Positions 35,680 through 44,625 of a DNA stretch of 64,000 nucleotides are shown one piece after another. Position 1 is the first letter of the stretch, and each line of letters starts with the position of its first letter. A program made the translations under genes and the position numbers. Source of the DNA: Bacteroidota bacterium (GTDB taxonomy: Bacteria; Bacteroidota; Ignavibacteria; Kryptoniales; JAKASW01); contig JAMCQL010000047.1 in the NCBI GenBank assembly GCA_023381615.1, forward strand, positions 1 through 64,000, written 5' to 3'. The notes under the pieces were generated by a model. It did no database searches and had not been told where the DNA came from. It saw only the letters and a list, made by a program, of their open reading frames with translations.

Positions 35680-38600
35680 ATGATTAAAAGGGCGAAGGAA
35701 CCAAAATTGTCAAAAGACTTGGGTTTCCCAACTTATGAATTCCATATTTCCCGCAAAGCGCGCGACTCTTACAGTTTCGATGAGACTTTCTTTTCGATAA
35801 CCGGCGATGTCGTCTTCTCGAATTTCCGCGCGGCGCAGATATTTGCAGCTAAGATGAATGAGAAGAAAGTGGACGCAGGCAAAAGTCCCATGCCTGCGTC
35901 GGTCAAAGATAGTCCTCGTGTTTTGCCGGGTGAGATTAATGCGATGGGACTCTTTCATGAAGTTTTGCATTTCGTAATCGATTCTTACGTCCAAGAAATT
36001 AATCCTTCGGCATTCGCCCAGCTCGAAGAATGGCTGAAAAAAAACGTAGGCAAAGTCGACTTTGAAAAATGTTCAACTGAATTTGTTGAAGCGTTTCCGC
36101 CGACTTCTGTTTACAGTAAAGCAGAATCGGCGGAAAATTATCTCGCGCGGAACGAGAGCGGAATTTCGAACCGGCATATAGTTCTCAAGGAACTCATACT
36201 TTTATGGCTTGAGAACCGGAATCCGGCCTTCGATCCGATTTCAGAACTCATCGATGATTCTCAGTTGAAGTTGGAAACACCTTACGAGGCGGTCATTTCC
36301 AATACAGATAAATTCTTTGAGACACAGCCAAAATACGGGACGACGAACTCTTCGCTTCTGAAAATGCTCCTCGCACCGATCGAGGCGCATCCAAATTCGA
36401 TCGACAAACAATTACAGTTTATTGCCAAGCACTGGGGAAATATTCTTGCGAAGTCTCCACATCTTCTCAAACTTCTCAGCGCCATCGATTTCATAAAAGA
36501 AGAGGGGAAGTATTTCCTGATGTTGGCGCAAGCGCAGGCGGACAAAGAAAAAATTCCGAATGTGCTCCAAGCGGGATTCTTCGGATTTGGCGAAAAAGAA
36601 TCCGCGCCCGTACCGCAATTCCGCGGTGCCGGTTATGAATTTGAGCCGGAGAATTTCAGTTCTGATCTAAACTGGATGCCTCGTTTAGTTTTGATTGCAA
36701 AGAATGCATTTGTGTGGCTCGACCAGCTGAGCAAGAAATACCAGCGGACAATTACTCGTTTAGATCAAATTCCCGATGAGGAACTCGGGATTCTTTCAAG
36801 GCGCGGATTCAGCGGACTCTGGCTGATAGGAATTTGGCTTCGCAGTCACGCTTCTCAAAGAATAAAACATTTGAATGGCAACATGGACGCCATTGCTTCG
36901 GCGTATTCGTTGAATTCTTACGACATTTCGCCGGAGCTTGGTGGATTTGAAGCTTACCAGAATCTCAAAGAACGAGCATTGAAGTACGGAATCCGACTCG
37001 CGAGCGACATGGTTCCTAATCACATGGGAATTGATTCCGCGTGGGTCATGAACCATCCGGATTGGTTTCTGAAGTCTGACTATGCGCCGTTTCCTAACTA
37101 TACTTTCAATGGCCCAGACTTGAGCGGCGATGAACGAGTTGGAGTCTTCATCGAGGACGGGTACTGGTCAAAGCGAGATGCTGCAGTAGCGTTCAAGCGT
37201 CTCGACAGGTGGACCGGAGATGTGAAATATATTTATCATGGAAATGATGGCACACACATGCCGTGGAATGACACAGCGCAGTTAGATTTCACAAACCCAG
37301 AGGCACGGGAAGCAGTCATTCAATCGATCCTTCACGTTGCGCGAATGTTTTCGATAATTCGTTTCGATGCCGCAATGGTTTTGAGCAAAAAGCACTATCA
37401 GCGTCTGTGGTTTCCAGAGCCTGGAACCGGCGGCGCGATTCCGTCGCGTTCAAATTTCTCAATGACGAAAGAGCAATTTGACAGTGTTATGCCGGTCGAA
37501 TTTTGGCGCGAGGTTGTTGATCGAGTTCAGAAAGAAGCTCCAGACACCCTTTTGCTTGCAGAAGCTTTCTGGCTCATGGAAGGTTACTTTGTGCGGACTC
37601 TTGGGATGCATCGGGTTTACAACAGCGCTTTCATGAACATGCTGAAGCGAGAAGAGAATGCAAATTACCGGCAGGTGCTCAAGAATGTTTTAGAATATAA
37701 CCCGCAGATATTGAAACGCTTTGTAAATTTCCTAAACAATCCTGATGAGGAAACCGCGATTGCTCAGTTCGGCAAAGACGACAAGTACTTTGGAGTTTGT
37801 GTAATGATGTCGACAATGCCGGGTTTGCCGATGTTTGGACACGGACAGATAGAGGGATTCACCGAAAAGTATGGTATGGAATTCAGAAGGGCATACCGAG
37901 ATGAACATGCGGACGGGAATTTAGTATCGCGGCACGAGGGAGAGATTTTTCCGCTGCTGAAGAGAAGGCATCACTTTAGTGAGATGGACAACTTCTTGTT
38001 GTATGATTTCTTCGCAGGAGATGGGACAGTGAATGAAGATGTGTTCGCTTACAGCAACGGCATCGGGACCGAGCGCAATTTGGTCGTGTACAACAATCGC
38101 TTTTCTCATGCCGCCGGTTGGATAAGGACATCGGTTGGCTTTCGCGACCAAAACGGCAAGATGGTACAAAGGACTCTTGGCGACGGGCTCGCGCTTGCAG
38201 GAGGTAAGGACAACTACTGCATTTTCAAAGATGTGATAAGCGGCTTGGAATATATCAGATCTACGAAATCGTTGAAAAAACACGGGCTTTATGTGGAATT
38301 GGGCGCGTACAAGTACAATGTCTTCATGGATTTCAGAGTAGTCCACTCAACTACGGACAGGCCCTATGAAGAATTATTCAAGTCTTTGGAAGGGCGGGGC
38401 GTGCCTTCTATTGAAGAGGAAATTTTGAATCTGAAACTTCGGAAAATCCGTTCCGCATTTTATGAAGCGGTAAATGCAGGTAGTCTTCGTTACTTAATTG
38501 GCGGCTCGGCGAAAGGCAGGCTCAAGACTGATAGAGCGAAAGCCTTCAAGGAAAAATTTCATGGATTAATTTCCGCCTCCGAAGAATATGCCCGTATCAA

Positions 38601-39258
38601 AGTAGATGCTGGCGACCTATTGGAGGCCAAGCTAAAGGAGTATGAGATATTGCTGTCATTACCTGATCTTTCGAAGGAGCAGAAAGCGCGTGAATATGTT
38701 TTGAAGATACTTGGGGTTGAGAATGACATGTCGTTGCCGGGCTGGAGAATCTTATTCGTCTGGATTTTCCTTGATGGTGTTGGAAGGCTTCTGCAAAAAA
38801 CAACCGGTGAGCCACCCAGCTTGATCGACGATTGGCGTCTCGCGGATCAGATAAAAATCGGCTTCAACGAACTTGGGGTGAATGTTGAACTTGCAAGCTA
38901 TGAGACGAGAGTCTTGAAGGAGATGATAGATCTCAAATCAACCGTCGAAGAAAACCAAAGTTTCGAAGATGTGTTTCACCTATTACTTCGTAAAAATTCT
39001 GCCCAGGAACTCGTTGGAATTAATGAGTACAACGGAGTCAGGTATTTCAACAAAGAGCGGTTTGAAGATCTTATGGGTTATGTGGCATTGGTTTGGGCTG
39101 TCAAAGTCATCGCACGCCAGCGCGGAAAATCTTCGCGAGAAGATGAATCGGAACTTTTGAACGGAGTTGTGAATTCGGCGATTAAGTTGAAAAGACATGC
39201 GGGAAAGTCCGAATATCAATTTGATGAATTTCTAAGTGCAAGAGAGTCCCAAACTTAA
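35680..39258 (+). CDS. large alpha-amylase-family (GH13) protein
   Basis: 1192 residues with no signal peptide, so probably cytoplasmic. The first ~330 residues are a helical domain I do not recognise. The GH13 barrel follows: DMVPNHMG (about 445-452), RFDAAM with nucleophile D563, LLLAEAFW with acid/base E628, and NNPDEETA with D689; the usual His before the last Asp (NHD) is Pro here. GFTEKYGMEFRRAYRDE is typical of this long subfamily. The C-terminal ~350 residues are helical and unassigned. It would act on alpha-glucans such as glycogen. A palindrome is inserted in frame at residues 65-74. Confidence 0.85.
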   Translation: MIKRAKEPKLSKDLGFPTYEFHISRKARDSYSFDETFFSITGDVVFSNFRAAQIFAAKMNEKKVDAGKSPMPASVKDSPRVLPGEINAMGLFHEVLHFVIDSYVQEINPSAFAQLEEWLKKNVGKVDFEKCSTEFVEAFPPTSVYSKAESAENYLARNESGISNRHIVLKELILLWLENRNPAFDPISELIDDSQLKLETPYEAVISNTDKFFETQPKYGTTNSSLLKMLLAPIEAHPNSIDKQLQFIAKHWGNILAKSPHLLKLLSAIDFIKEEGKYFLMLAQAQADKEKIPNVLQAGFFGFGEKESAPVPQFRGAGYEFEPENFSSDLNWMPRLVLIAKNAFVWLDQLSKKYQRTITRLDQIPDEELGILSRRGFSGLWLIGIWLRSHASQRIKHLNGNMDAIASAYSLNSYDISPELGGFEAYQNLKERALKYGIRLASDMVPNHMGIDSAWVMNHPDWFLKSDYAPFPNYTFNGPDLSGDERVGVFIEDGYWSKRDAAVAFKRLDRWTGDVKYIYHGNDGTHMPWNDTAQLDFTNPEAREAVIQSILHVARMFSIIRFDAAMVLSKKHYQRLWFPEPGTGGAIPSRSNFSMTKEQFDSVMPVEFWREVVDRVQKEAPDTLLLAEAFWLMEGYFVRTLGMHRVYNSAFMNMLKREENANYRQVLKNVLEYNPQILKRFVNFLNNPDEETAIAQFGKDDKYFGVCVMMSTMPGLPMFGHGQIEGFTEKYGMEFRRAYRDEHADGNLVSRHEGEIFPLLKRRHHFSEMDNFLLYDFFAGDGTVNEDVFAYSNGIGTERNLVVYNNRFSHAAGWIRTSVGFRDQNGKMVQRTLGDGLALAGGKDNYCIFKDVISGLEYIRSTKSLKKHGLYVELGAYKYNVFMDFRVVHSTTDRPYEELFKSLEGRGVPSIEEEILNLKLRKIRSAFYEAVNAGSLRYLIGGSAKGRLKTDRAKAFKEKFHGLISASEEYARIKVDAGDLLEAKLKEYEILLSLPDLSKEQKAREYVLKILGVENDMSLPGWRILFVWIFLDGVGRLLQKTTGEPPSLIDDWRLADQIKIGFNELGVNVELASYETRVLKEMIDLKSTVEENQSFEDVFHLLLRKNSAQELVGINEYNGVRYFNKERFEDLMGYVALVWAVKVIARQRGKSSREDESELLNGVVNSAIKLKRHAGKSEYQFDEFLSARESQT
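35872..35900. repeat. in-frame palindrome inside the GH13 gene
   Basis: Perfect 10-bp arms GACGCAGGCA (35872-35881) and TGCCTGCGTC (35891-35900) with a nine-base loop. It is translated as DAGKSPMPAS within the N-terminal domain. Confidence 0.65.
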
Positions 39259-39416
39259 CTCAAGAGATGCTTCTTCGTTGTGGCTAAGCGCTTAAATCTT
39301 CTTGTTTTTTCTCTCCATAAGTGAAAACTTATTGCCAGTCAAAGTTTGGATTGTCCTCTTTGGCTGAGTTGCCTTGTGCACTTGTCCATTACTTTTTCAA
39401 AAAGGAGCAAAACTAA

Positions 39417-41198
39417 ATGCAGCTTACTTATGTCGACTGGATTGTAATAGCACTTTATTTCGCATTTAACTTGGCAGTAGGTTTGTATTACCGAAAACGT
39501 GCGACGCAGAGTGTCAGCGACTTTTTCGTCTCGGGTAGAAATGTTTCTTGGTGGCTTGCGGGCACTTCCATGGTTGCCACGACTTTTGCCGCCGACACAC
39601 CTCTTGCAGTTACAGGTCTCGTTGCGCGAAACGGTATCGCGGGTAATTGGATTTGGTGGAGCATGGCATTCAGCGGAATGCTGACAGTCTTCTTTTATGC
39701 TCGACTGTGGAGAAGAGCAGGAGTATTAACCGACGTTGAATTTGCCGAGATAAGATACAGCGGAAAGCCCGCGAGTTTTCTCCGGGGCTTCAGAGCGCTT
39801 TACCTGGGCATCCCGGTCAATCTCATAATAATGGGCTGGGTCAATCTTGCCATCGTGAAAATAATGATGTTGACTCTCGGAGTTTCGAAAGTTGAAGCGC
39901 TTGCATTTGCAATATTTATCATGTTTATAACGGCTTCCATTTCGACTCTCTCCGGATTATGGGGCGTTCTGGTTACCGATCTTTTTCAATTTGTCTTGAA
40001 AATGGGAATGGTGATTCTCCTCGCGGTCTTCGCAGTCCAGGCGACAGGCGGAATGGGAAGTCTAATCTCCGGGCTTCATCAAGTTGACCAGACAAGAGGG
40101 GTGGCTGGATCTGTTCTATCCTTCGTTCCGGACTTCAGCTCCGCTTGGATGCCGATGATAACTTTCTTTGTCTACATCGCGGTCAACTGGTGGGCATCGT
40201 GGTACCCGGGCGCCGAACCGGGCGGCGGCGGCTACATCGCGCAGAGGATTTTTTCGGCGAAGGACGAGAAGAATTCTGTTCTTGCAACGCTCTGGTTTAA
40301 CATTGCGCATTATGCTCTTCGTCCGTGGCCGTGGATAATCGTTGCGCTTGTTGCCGTCGTCCGGCTTCAGCATAATCCTGCTTTTATTCATGATCCGGAA
40401 TCGGGCTACATAATGATCTTGGTAAGTGATTTACCTGCGTCTCTCCGAGGTTTGATGCTCGCAGCATTTGCCGCGGCATACATGTCCACGATCGGCACTC
40501 AACTAAATTGGGGCGCGAGCTACATCGTCAACGATTTCTACAGGCGGTTTTGGATAAAGACTAAAAGCGAAAAGCACTATGTCAATGCTTCACAAGTAGC
40601 GACAATAATTTTGATGGTTTTATCTGCCATCGTCACATTTTACATGAATTCTATCGCGAACGCGTGGAAGTTTTTGATCGCATTAGGAGCGGGAACGGGA
40701 CTCGTCTACATTTTGCGCTGGTTCTGGTGGCGGATAAACGCATGGAGCGAGGTCTCTTCGATGGCGGCAGCACTCATCACTTCGCTTGTGCTTCAGTATT
40801 ATTTCAATTTGAGCGACACAGAACCGAGGGATTTTGCTTATCTCGTACTGCTCACTGTTCTGGTTACTACAGCAGTTTGGCTTATCGTGACTTTCATTAC
40901 TGCTCCCGAAAAGAAAGAAATTTTAGTTTCATTTTACAGACGCGTTCACCCAAGTGCAAAACTCTGGGGGCCGATCGCAAGGGAAGTTCCGGATGTACAG
41001 CCCGACAAAGATGGAATATTCAACTTAGTAGATTGGTTGAGCGGAGTTGCAATGATTTATTCGCTTCTTTTTGGGACTGGAAATATCATTTTTGGCAGGA
41101 CGCTTGTCGGACTGATAATGGTATTTGTTGGATTAGTCTTCGGTTCGATTATTTATATCGACTTGAACAAGCGCGGCTGGGCAACACTTGGTAAGTAA
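39417..41198 (+). CDS. sodium:solute symporter (SSS family)
   Basis: 593 residues, 13 or so membrane helices. The N-terminus VDWIVIALYFAFNLAVGLYYRKRATQSVSDFFVSGRNVSWWLAGTS is the family signature; GEPGGGGYIAQR-type loop (AEPGGGGYIAQRIFSAKDEKNS, about 263-284) is also conserved. It couples Na+ entry to uptake of a sugar, amino acid, carboxylate or similar solute; the substrate cannot be read. AAAGGAG precedes the ATG by seven bases. The methyltransferase trio starts 38 bases downstream, so the symporter may import the methyl donor; equally, it may serve the upstream GH13 gene. Confidence 0.9.
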   Translation: MQLTYVDWIVIALYFAFNLAVGLYYRKRATQSVSDFFVSGRNVSWWLAGTSMVATTFAADTPLAVTGLVARNGIAGNWIWWSMAFSGMLTVFFYARLWRRAGVLTDVEFAEIRYSGKPASFLRGFRALYLGIPVNLIIMGWVNLAIVKIMMLTLGVSKVEALAFAIFIMFITASISTLSGLWGVLVTDLFQFVLKMGMVILLAVFAVQATGGMGSLISGLHQVDQTRGVAGSVLSFVPDFSSAWMPMITFFVYIAVNWWASWYPGAEPGGGGYIAQRIFSAKDEKNSVLATLWFNIAHYALRPWPWIIVALVAVVRLQHNPAFIHDPESGYIMILVSDLPASLRGLMLAAFAAAYMSTIGTQLNWGASYIVNDFYRRFWIKTKSEKHYVNASQVATIILMVLSAIVTFYMNSIANAWKFLIALGAGTGLVYILRWFWWRINAWSEVSSMAAALITSLVLQYYFNLSDTEPRDFAYLVLLTVLVTTAVWLIVTFITAPEKKEILVSFYRRVHPSAKLWGPIAREVPDVQPDKDGIFNLVDWLSGVAMIYSLLFGTGNIIFGRTLVGLIMVFVGLVFGSIIYIDLNKRGWATLGK

Positions 41199-41236
41199 TT
41201 CGTGTTATTGATTTTATGATTCCAAACACAAGGTAA

Positions 41237-42382
41237 ATGACGCCCAAAGAACGCGTAAAGATTGCAATGGATCTCGGAGTGCCCGATCGAATTCCTCTGA
41301 TGTGTCAATTGAGCGTCGGGCACATGCTTCAACAGATCGAAGTTTCATCACTCGATTTCTGGTTCGACAAAGAGGTCTTTTCTGCTGGACTCATAAAACT
41401 CAGACAGATTTATGACTTTGACGGAATACTTGTAAGTCTGCATGGACATGATCCTAATTGGAAAAAGAGAATCAAGGCAAGGCAGTCGACGCAGGAAGGT
41501 GAAGAGATAATCCGGGAAAATGGCGATCGAATTTTATTCACTCGTGATGACCTCCCGCAAGTTGTACCGGCAAAAGAGAAACCGAAGCCCAATATTTTCG
41601 ACATTTCCCTGGGATCCTTCGGACAAGAGAAGGATCTGCCGGAAGAGCTTGATTACATTCCGGTCTCTCAAGGACTTCATTTCGAAATATGCAGGGAGCA
41701 CAAATTCGATGTCATTAACTCCATCATTGAAAAAGCAGGCGAACAATTCTCCATTCACGGTGAAGTGACTTCGCCATTTGACTACTTCCTCGATTTACTT
41801 GGACATCAGGATGCATTGATGGCACTTATCGATGAACCGGAGAAGTCGAAGCTTATTCTTGACCACTTCGCTGAGCTTGTATCCAAACTGACAAGCGAAA
41901 TGTGCGATACCGGTGTAGATGCTATCAAGCTGTCCTCTCCGTTCGCAGGCGCTGGTTTTATTTCTCCTAAATTTTACTCCGAGTTTGTTCTCCCTTTTGA
42001 GTCAAAAGTGGTTCGTGCTGCACGAGAAAAAGGAGTCCATATTTACATTCATACCTGCGGTGCCATCGGAGATCGGTTAGAGCTCCTGTTTGATTCCGGA
42101 GCAAGTGGAATCGAGTGTCTTGATCCTCCACCCCTTGGCAATGTCGAACTCAAAGAAGCAAAAGCGGTGGCGCGAAATAAAGGATTCATAAAAGGAAATG
42201 TTGATTCCGTTAACACGTTGCTTTTGGGAACCGATCAGGAGATAACGGAGGACACTCATCGCCGCCTCGAAATAGGGAAAGATGGGGGAGGTTTTATACT
42301 TAGTACAGCGTGTTCCATTGCACCCCGGGTCAAGCGTGCAAAAATATTGCTCCTAAGAGAGGCAGTAGAAAGATGGGGATAA
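41237..42382 (+). CDS. URO-D-superfamily zinc methyltransferase (corrinoid-dependent)
   Basis: 381 residues of the uroporphyrinogen decarboxylase superfamily. It lacks the RQAGR motif of HemE, and instead carries a zinc-site pattern like MtaA/MtbA: H272-x-C274 (IYIHTCGAIGD) and C359 (LSTACSIAP). Members with these ligands move methyl groups between a donor or acceptor and a corrinoid protein. The next two genes encode exactly such a corrinoid protein and a homocysteine methyltransferase; the stop codon overlaps the corrinoid gene start. I infer it demethylates an unknown substrate onto cobalamin. It could alternatively act in the reverse direction. Confidence 0.82.
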   Translation: MTPKERVKIAMDLGVPDRIPLMCQLSVGHMLQQIEVSSLDFWFDKEVFSAGLIKLRQIYDFDGILVSLHGHDPNWKKRIKARQSTQEGEEIIRENGDRILFTRDDLPQVVPAKEKPKPNIFDISLGSFGQEKDLPEELDYIPVSQGLHFEICREHKFDVINSIIEKAGEQFSIHGEVTSPFDYFLDLLGHQDALMALIDEPEKSKLILDHFAELVSKLTSEMCDTGVDAIKLSSPFAGAGFISPKFYSEFVLPFESKVVRAAREKGVHIYIHTCGAIGDRLELLFDSGASGIECLDPPPLGNVELKEAKAVARNKGFIKGNVDSVNTLLLGTDQEITEDTHRRLEIGKDGGGFILSTACSIAPRVKRAKILLLREAVERWG

Positions 42383-43023
42383 CCGATGAACTCGGCAGCC
42401 TTGCTCGAGCCGTGATCGATGGCAAGCATTTGGATGCTGAAAGCTTAACCTTCCGCCTGTTAGAAGAAGGCATCGAAGCAAGAACAATTCTTGACGATGG
42501 ACTGCTGCCTGGAATGGATGTAGTTGGACGGTGTTTCAGAGATAATCTAATTTTTCTTCCACAAGTGTTGGTCTCCGCGCGTGCCATGAAAGTCTCGATG
42601 AAAATCCTTGAACCGCTGCTTGCTAATGCGAAGATAAAGTCGAAGGGGAAAATTCTATTTGGAACAGTCAAGGGTGACTTTCATGACATAGGAAAGAACA
42701 TCGTCGAAATCATGCTTCAGGGAACGGGATATACTGTCATAGATATCGGCACCGACTGCGATAAAAACAAATTCTTGCTCGGATTTGAACAACATAAGCC
42801 GGATGTTATTGGAATCTCAGCAATGCTGACCACGACGATGGTCTACATGAAAGTCGTGATTGATTATCTTCGTGAGAAAAAAGTGAGCGTTCCGATAATT
42901 GTCGGAGGCGCCCCACTCAATAAGAAGTTTTCCGAAGAAATTGGTGCGACTGGATACGGAAAAAATGCGGCCGATGCTGTTGAGCTTGTGAAAAACATCT
43001 TGAAGGGTCAGGTGCAAAGATGA
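42373..43023 (+). CDS. corrinoid (cobalamin-binding) methyl carrier protein
   Basis: 216 residues from the ATG at 42373, which overlaps the upstream stop by ten bases. Residues 1-85 form the helical cap typical of MtaC/MtbC and MetH (AVIDGKHLDAESLTFRLLEEG, GLLPGMDVVGRCF, FLPQVLVSARAMKVSMKIL). Residues 92-216 form the B12 Rossmann domain with D102-F-H104-D-I-G107; H104 is the lower cobalt ligand. VIGISAMLTTTM and VGGAPLN are the further cobalamin-contact loops. The last four bases overlap the homocysteine methyltransferase gene. Confidence 0.94.
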   Translation: MGITDELGSLARAVIDGKHLDAESLTFRLLEEGIEARTILDDGLLPGMDVVGRCFRDNLIFLPQVLVSARAMKVSMKILEPLLANAKIKSKGKILFGTVKGDFHDIGKNIVEIMLQGTGYTVIDIGTDCDKNKFLLGFEQHKPDVIGISAMLTTTMVYMKVVIDYLREKKVSVPIIVGGAPLNKKFSEEIGATGYGKNAADAVELVKNILKGQVQR

Positions 43024-43907
43024 ACACCATCGAAAAATTACTTAGATCCAAGCCGGTACTATTTGACGGTGCAACCGGAACCGAGCTGCAGAAGCGCGGA
43101 CTTCCTGCAGGCGTAGCTCCTGAACTCTGGAATCTTGAAAAGCCGGAAGTAGTTGAAGAAGTCGCTCGTAATTATGTCAGAGCTGGAGCGTTTGTAATCG
43201 AAACGAATTCCTTCGGTGGAAATCGCAAAAGATTAGAAGCCGGAGGAATAGATAGAAAGATCAATGACGTCAATATCGGCGCTGTGAAAAGTGCGCTCAA
43301 AGCGGCGAACAAGGACGCGGTTGTTATCGGATCGATCGGTCCATTGGGAACCCTAATTGAGCCGTTGGGTGAAACAAGCAGAGTCGGGGCGAAGGATCTC
43401 TTTCGTGAACAAACGGAAATTCTCCTTAAAACCGGTGTCCATGTGGTTCTAGTCGAAACGATGATTTCGCTTGATGAAGCTCTGCTGGCTCTCGCGGGCG
43501 CGAAGGAGGCGGGATGCGAAGAAGTTGGCGTAACAATGACCTTTGAAGTAAAGGCGAATGGCGTTCGCACTCCTTTTGGAGAGGATGTTGCGAAAGTTGC
43601 AGAAAGTCTCGAAAGAGCAGGAGCAAGTTTTATCGGCTCTAACTGTGGGAACGGTTTTGAGGAAATGCTGGTTGTCGCCAAAGAGATGAGGATATCCACA
43701 GGATTACCTTTGTTGATTCAACCTAATGCTGGACTTCCCGTTTATAATGGGAATGGAATATCGTATCCGGGAACGCCGGAACAGTTTACGGAATTTGTTG
43801 TGAAGGCGGTATCTATGGGAATTGACTTCGTAGGAGGCTGCTGCGGGACAACTCCTGCTCACATCGCGGCTGCTCACGGCTCTCTTGAACAATTGAGAGT
43901 AAAATGA
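43020..43907 (+). CDS. homocysteine S-methyltransferase (MetH Hcy-domain type)
   Basis: 295 residues, a stand-alone Hcy-binding barrel. FDGATGTELQKRGL (about 15-28) opens the domain; zinc ligands are C209 (IGSNCGNG) and C274/C275 (VGGCCGTTPAHI). It transfers a methyl group to homocysteine, making methionine. It has no folate, cobalamin or reactivation domain, while the preceding gene (ATGA overlap) is a separate corrinoid protein. Together they reproduce two modules of MetH. S-methylmethionine or betaine as direct donors is a less likely alternative given the context. Confidence 0.92.
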   Translation: MNTIEKLLRSKPVLFDGATGTELQKRGLPAGVAPELWNLEKPEVVEEVARNYVRAGAFVIETNSFGGNRKRLEAGGIDRKINDVNIGAVKSALKAANKDAVVIGSIGPLGTLIEPLGETSRVGAKDLFREQTEILLKTGVHVVLVETMISLDEALLALAGAKEAGCEEVGVTMTFEVKANGVRTPFGEDVAKVAESLERAGASFIGSNCGNGFEEMLVVAKEMRISTGLPLLIQPNAGLPVYNGNGISYPGTPEQFTEFVVKAVSMGIDFVGGCCGTTPAHIAAAHGSLEQLRVK

Positions 43908-43966
43908 CGGGTACCAAGTCTGAAGAAAGAAAAAATCACAGATATTTTTGTCGATAGGTATTTTTA

Positions 43967-44617
43967 ATGGATGCACAAAATTACATACAAGAACTTCGTC
44001 GGGAGTATTCAGGCAGGCCTCTCGATGAAACGAAAATTGCCGGTGATCCCATCGAACAGTTCAGCCTTTGGCTGGAAGACGCTTTACAGGCTTTGGTACC
44101 TGACCCACACGCCATGGTTGTCGCAACAGCTGATCGAAATGGGAAACCATCCGCCAGAGTTGTTCTTCTCCGCGGCTTTTCAAAAGACGGATTCGCGTTT
44201 TTCACGGATTATCGAAGCCGGAAGGGATCTGAGATTCTTGAAAATTCTCGTGTCGCCGCGGTTTTATTCTGGCACGAACTGGATAGACAAGTGCGCGTCG
44301 AAGGGACTGTCGAGAAGCTGAGCGCTTCAGATTCGGATAAATATTTTCAATCGAGGCCCAGGGAAAATCAGATTGCAGCCTGGGCTTCGGGTCAAAGTGG
44401 AGTCATCTCTACTCGAGCCGAATTAGACGAGCGCTTTGCGGAGTTTGAGAAGAGATTTACGAATCAACCTGTGCCGAGGCCGGATAACTGGGGAGGATTT
44501 AGAATTAAGCCGGAGAGTGTCGAGTTCTGGCAGGGCAGGCCGAGCAGACTGCACGACAGGATCCTTTACACTCTAAACAAGACCGGCTCGTGGGAGATTT
44601 GCCGCTTGGCGCCGTGA
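43967..44617 (+). CDS. pdxH: pyridoxamine/pyridoxine 5'-phosphate oxidase
   Basis: 216 residues, full length. It oxidises PNP or PMP to pyridoxal phosphate with FMN. RVVLLRGFSKDGFAFFTDYRSRKGSE (about 63-88) and FYWH-like VLFWHELDRQVRVEGTVEKL (about 100-119) bind FMN, and the C-terminal WQGRPSRLHDRI (about 188-199) is diagnostic. It follows the methyltransferase operon by 59 bases. It is convergent with the epimerase gene, with only eight bases between the two stops. Confidence 0.96.
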   Translation: MDAQNYIQELRREYSGRPLDETKIAGDPIEQFSLWLEDALQALVPDPHAMVVATADRNGKPSARVVLLRGFSKDGFAFFTDYRSRKGSEILENSRVAAVLFWHELDRQVRVEGTVEKLSASDSDKYFQSRPRENQIAAWASGQSGVISTRAELDERFAEFEKRFTNQPVPRPDNWGGFRIKPESVEFWQGRPSRLHDRILYTLNKTGSWEICRLAP

Positions 44618-44625
44618 GAGTCGCA

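Noticed and set aside
39259-41236. Cobalamin or SAM riboswitch ahead of the symporter-methyltransferase operon
   Set aside because: I could not find a B12-box-like or SAM-I core in the spacers at 39259-39416 or 41199-41236.
41237-42382. HemE (uroporphyrinogen decarboxylase) call
   Set aside because: The RQAGR substrate motif is missing, a zinc-type HxC...C pattern is present, and the context is corrinoid methyl transfer.
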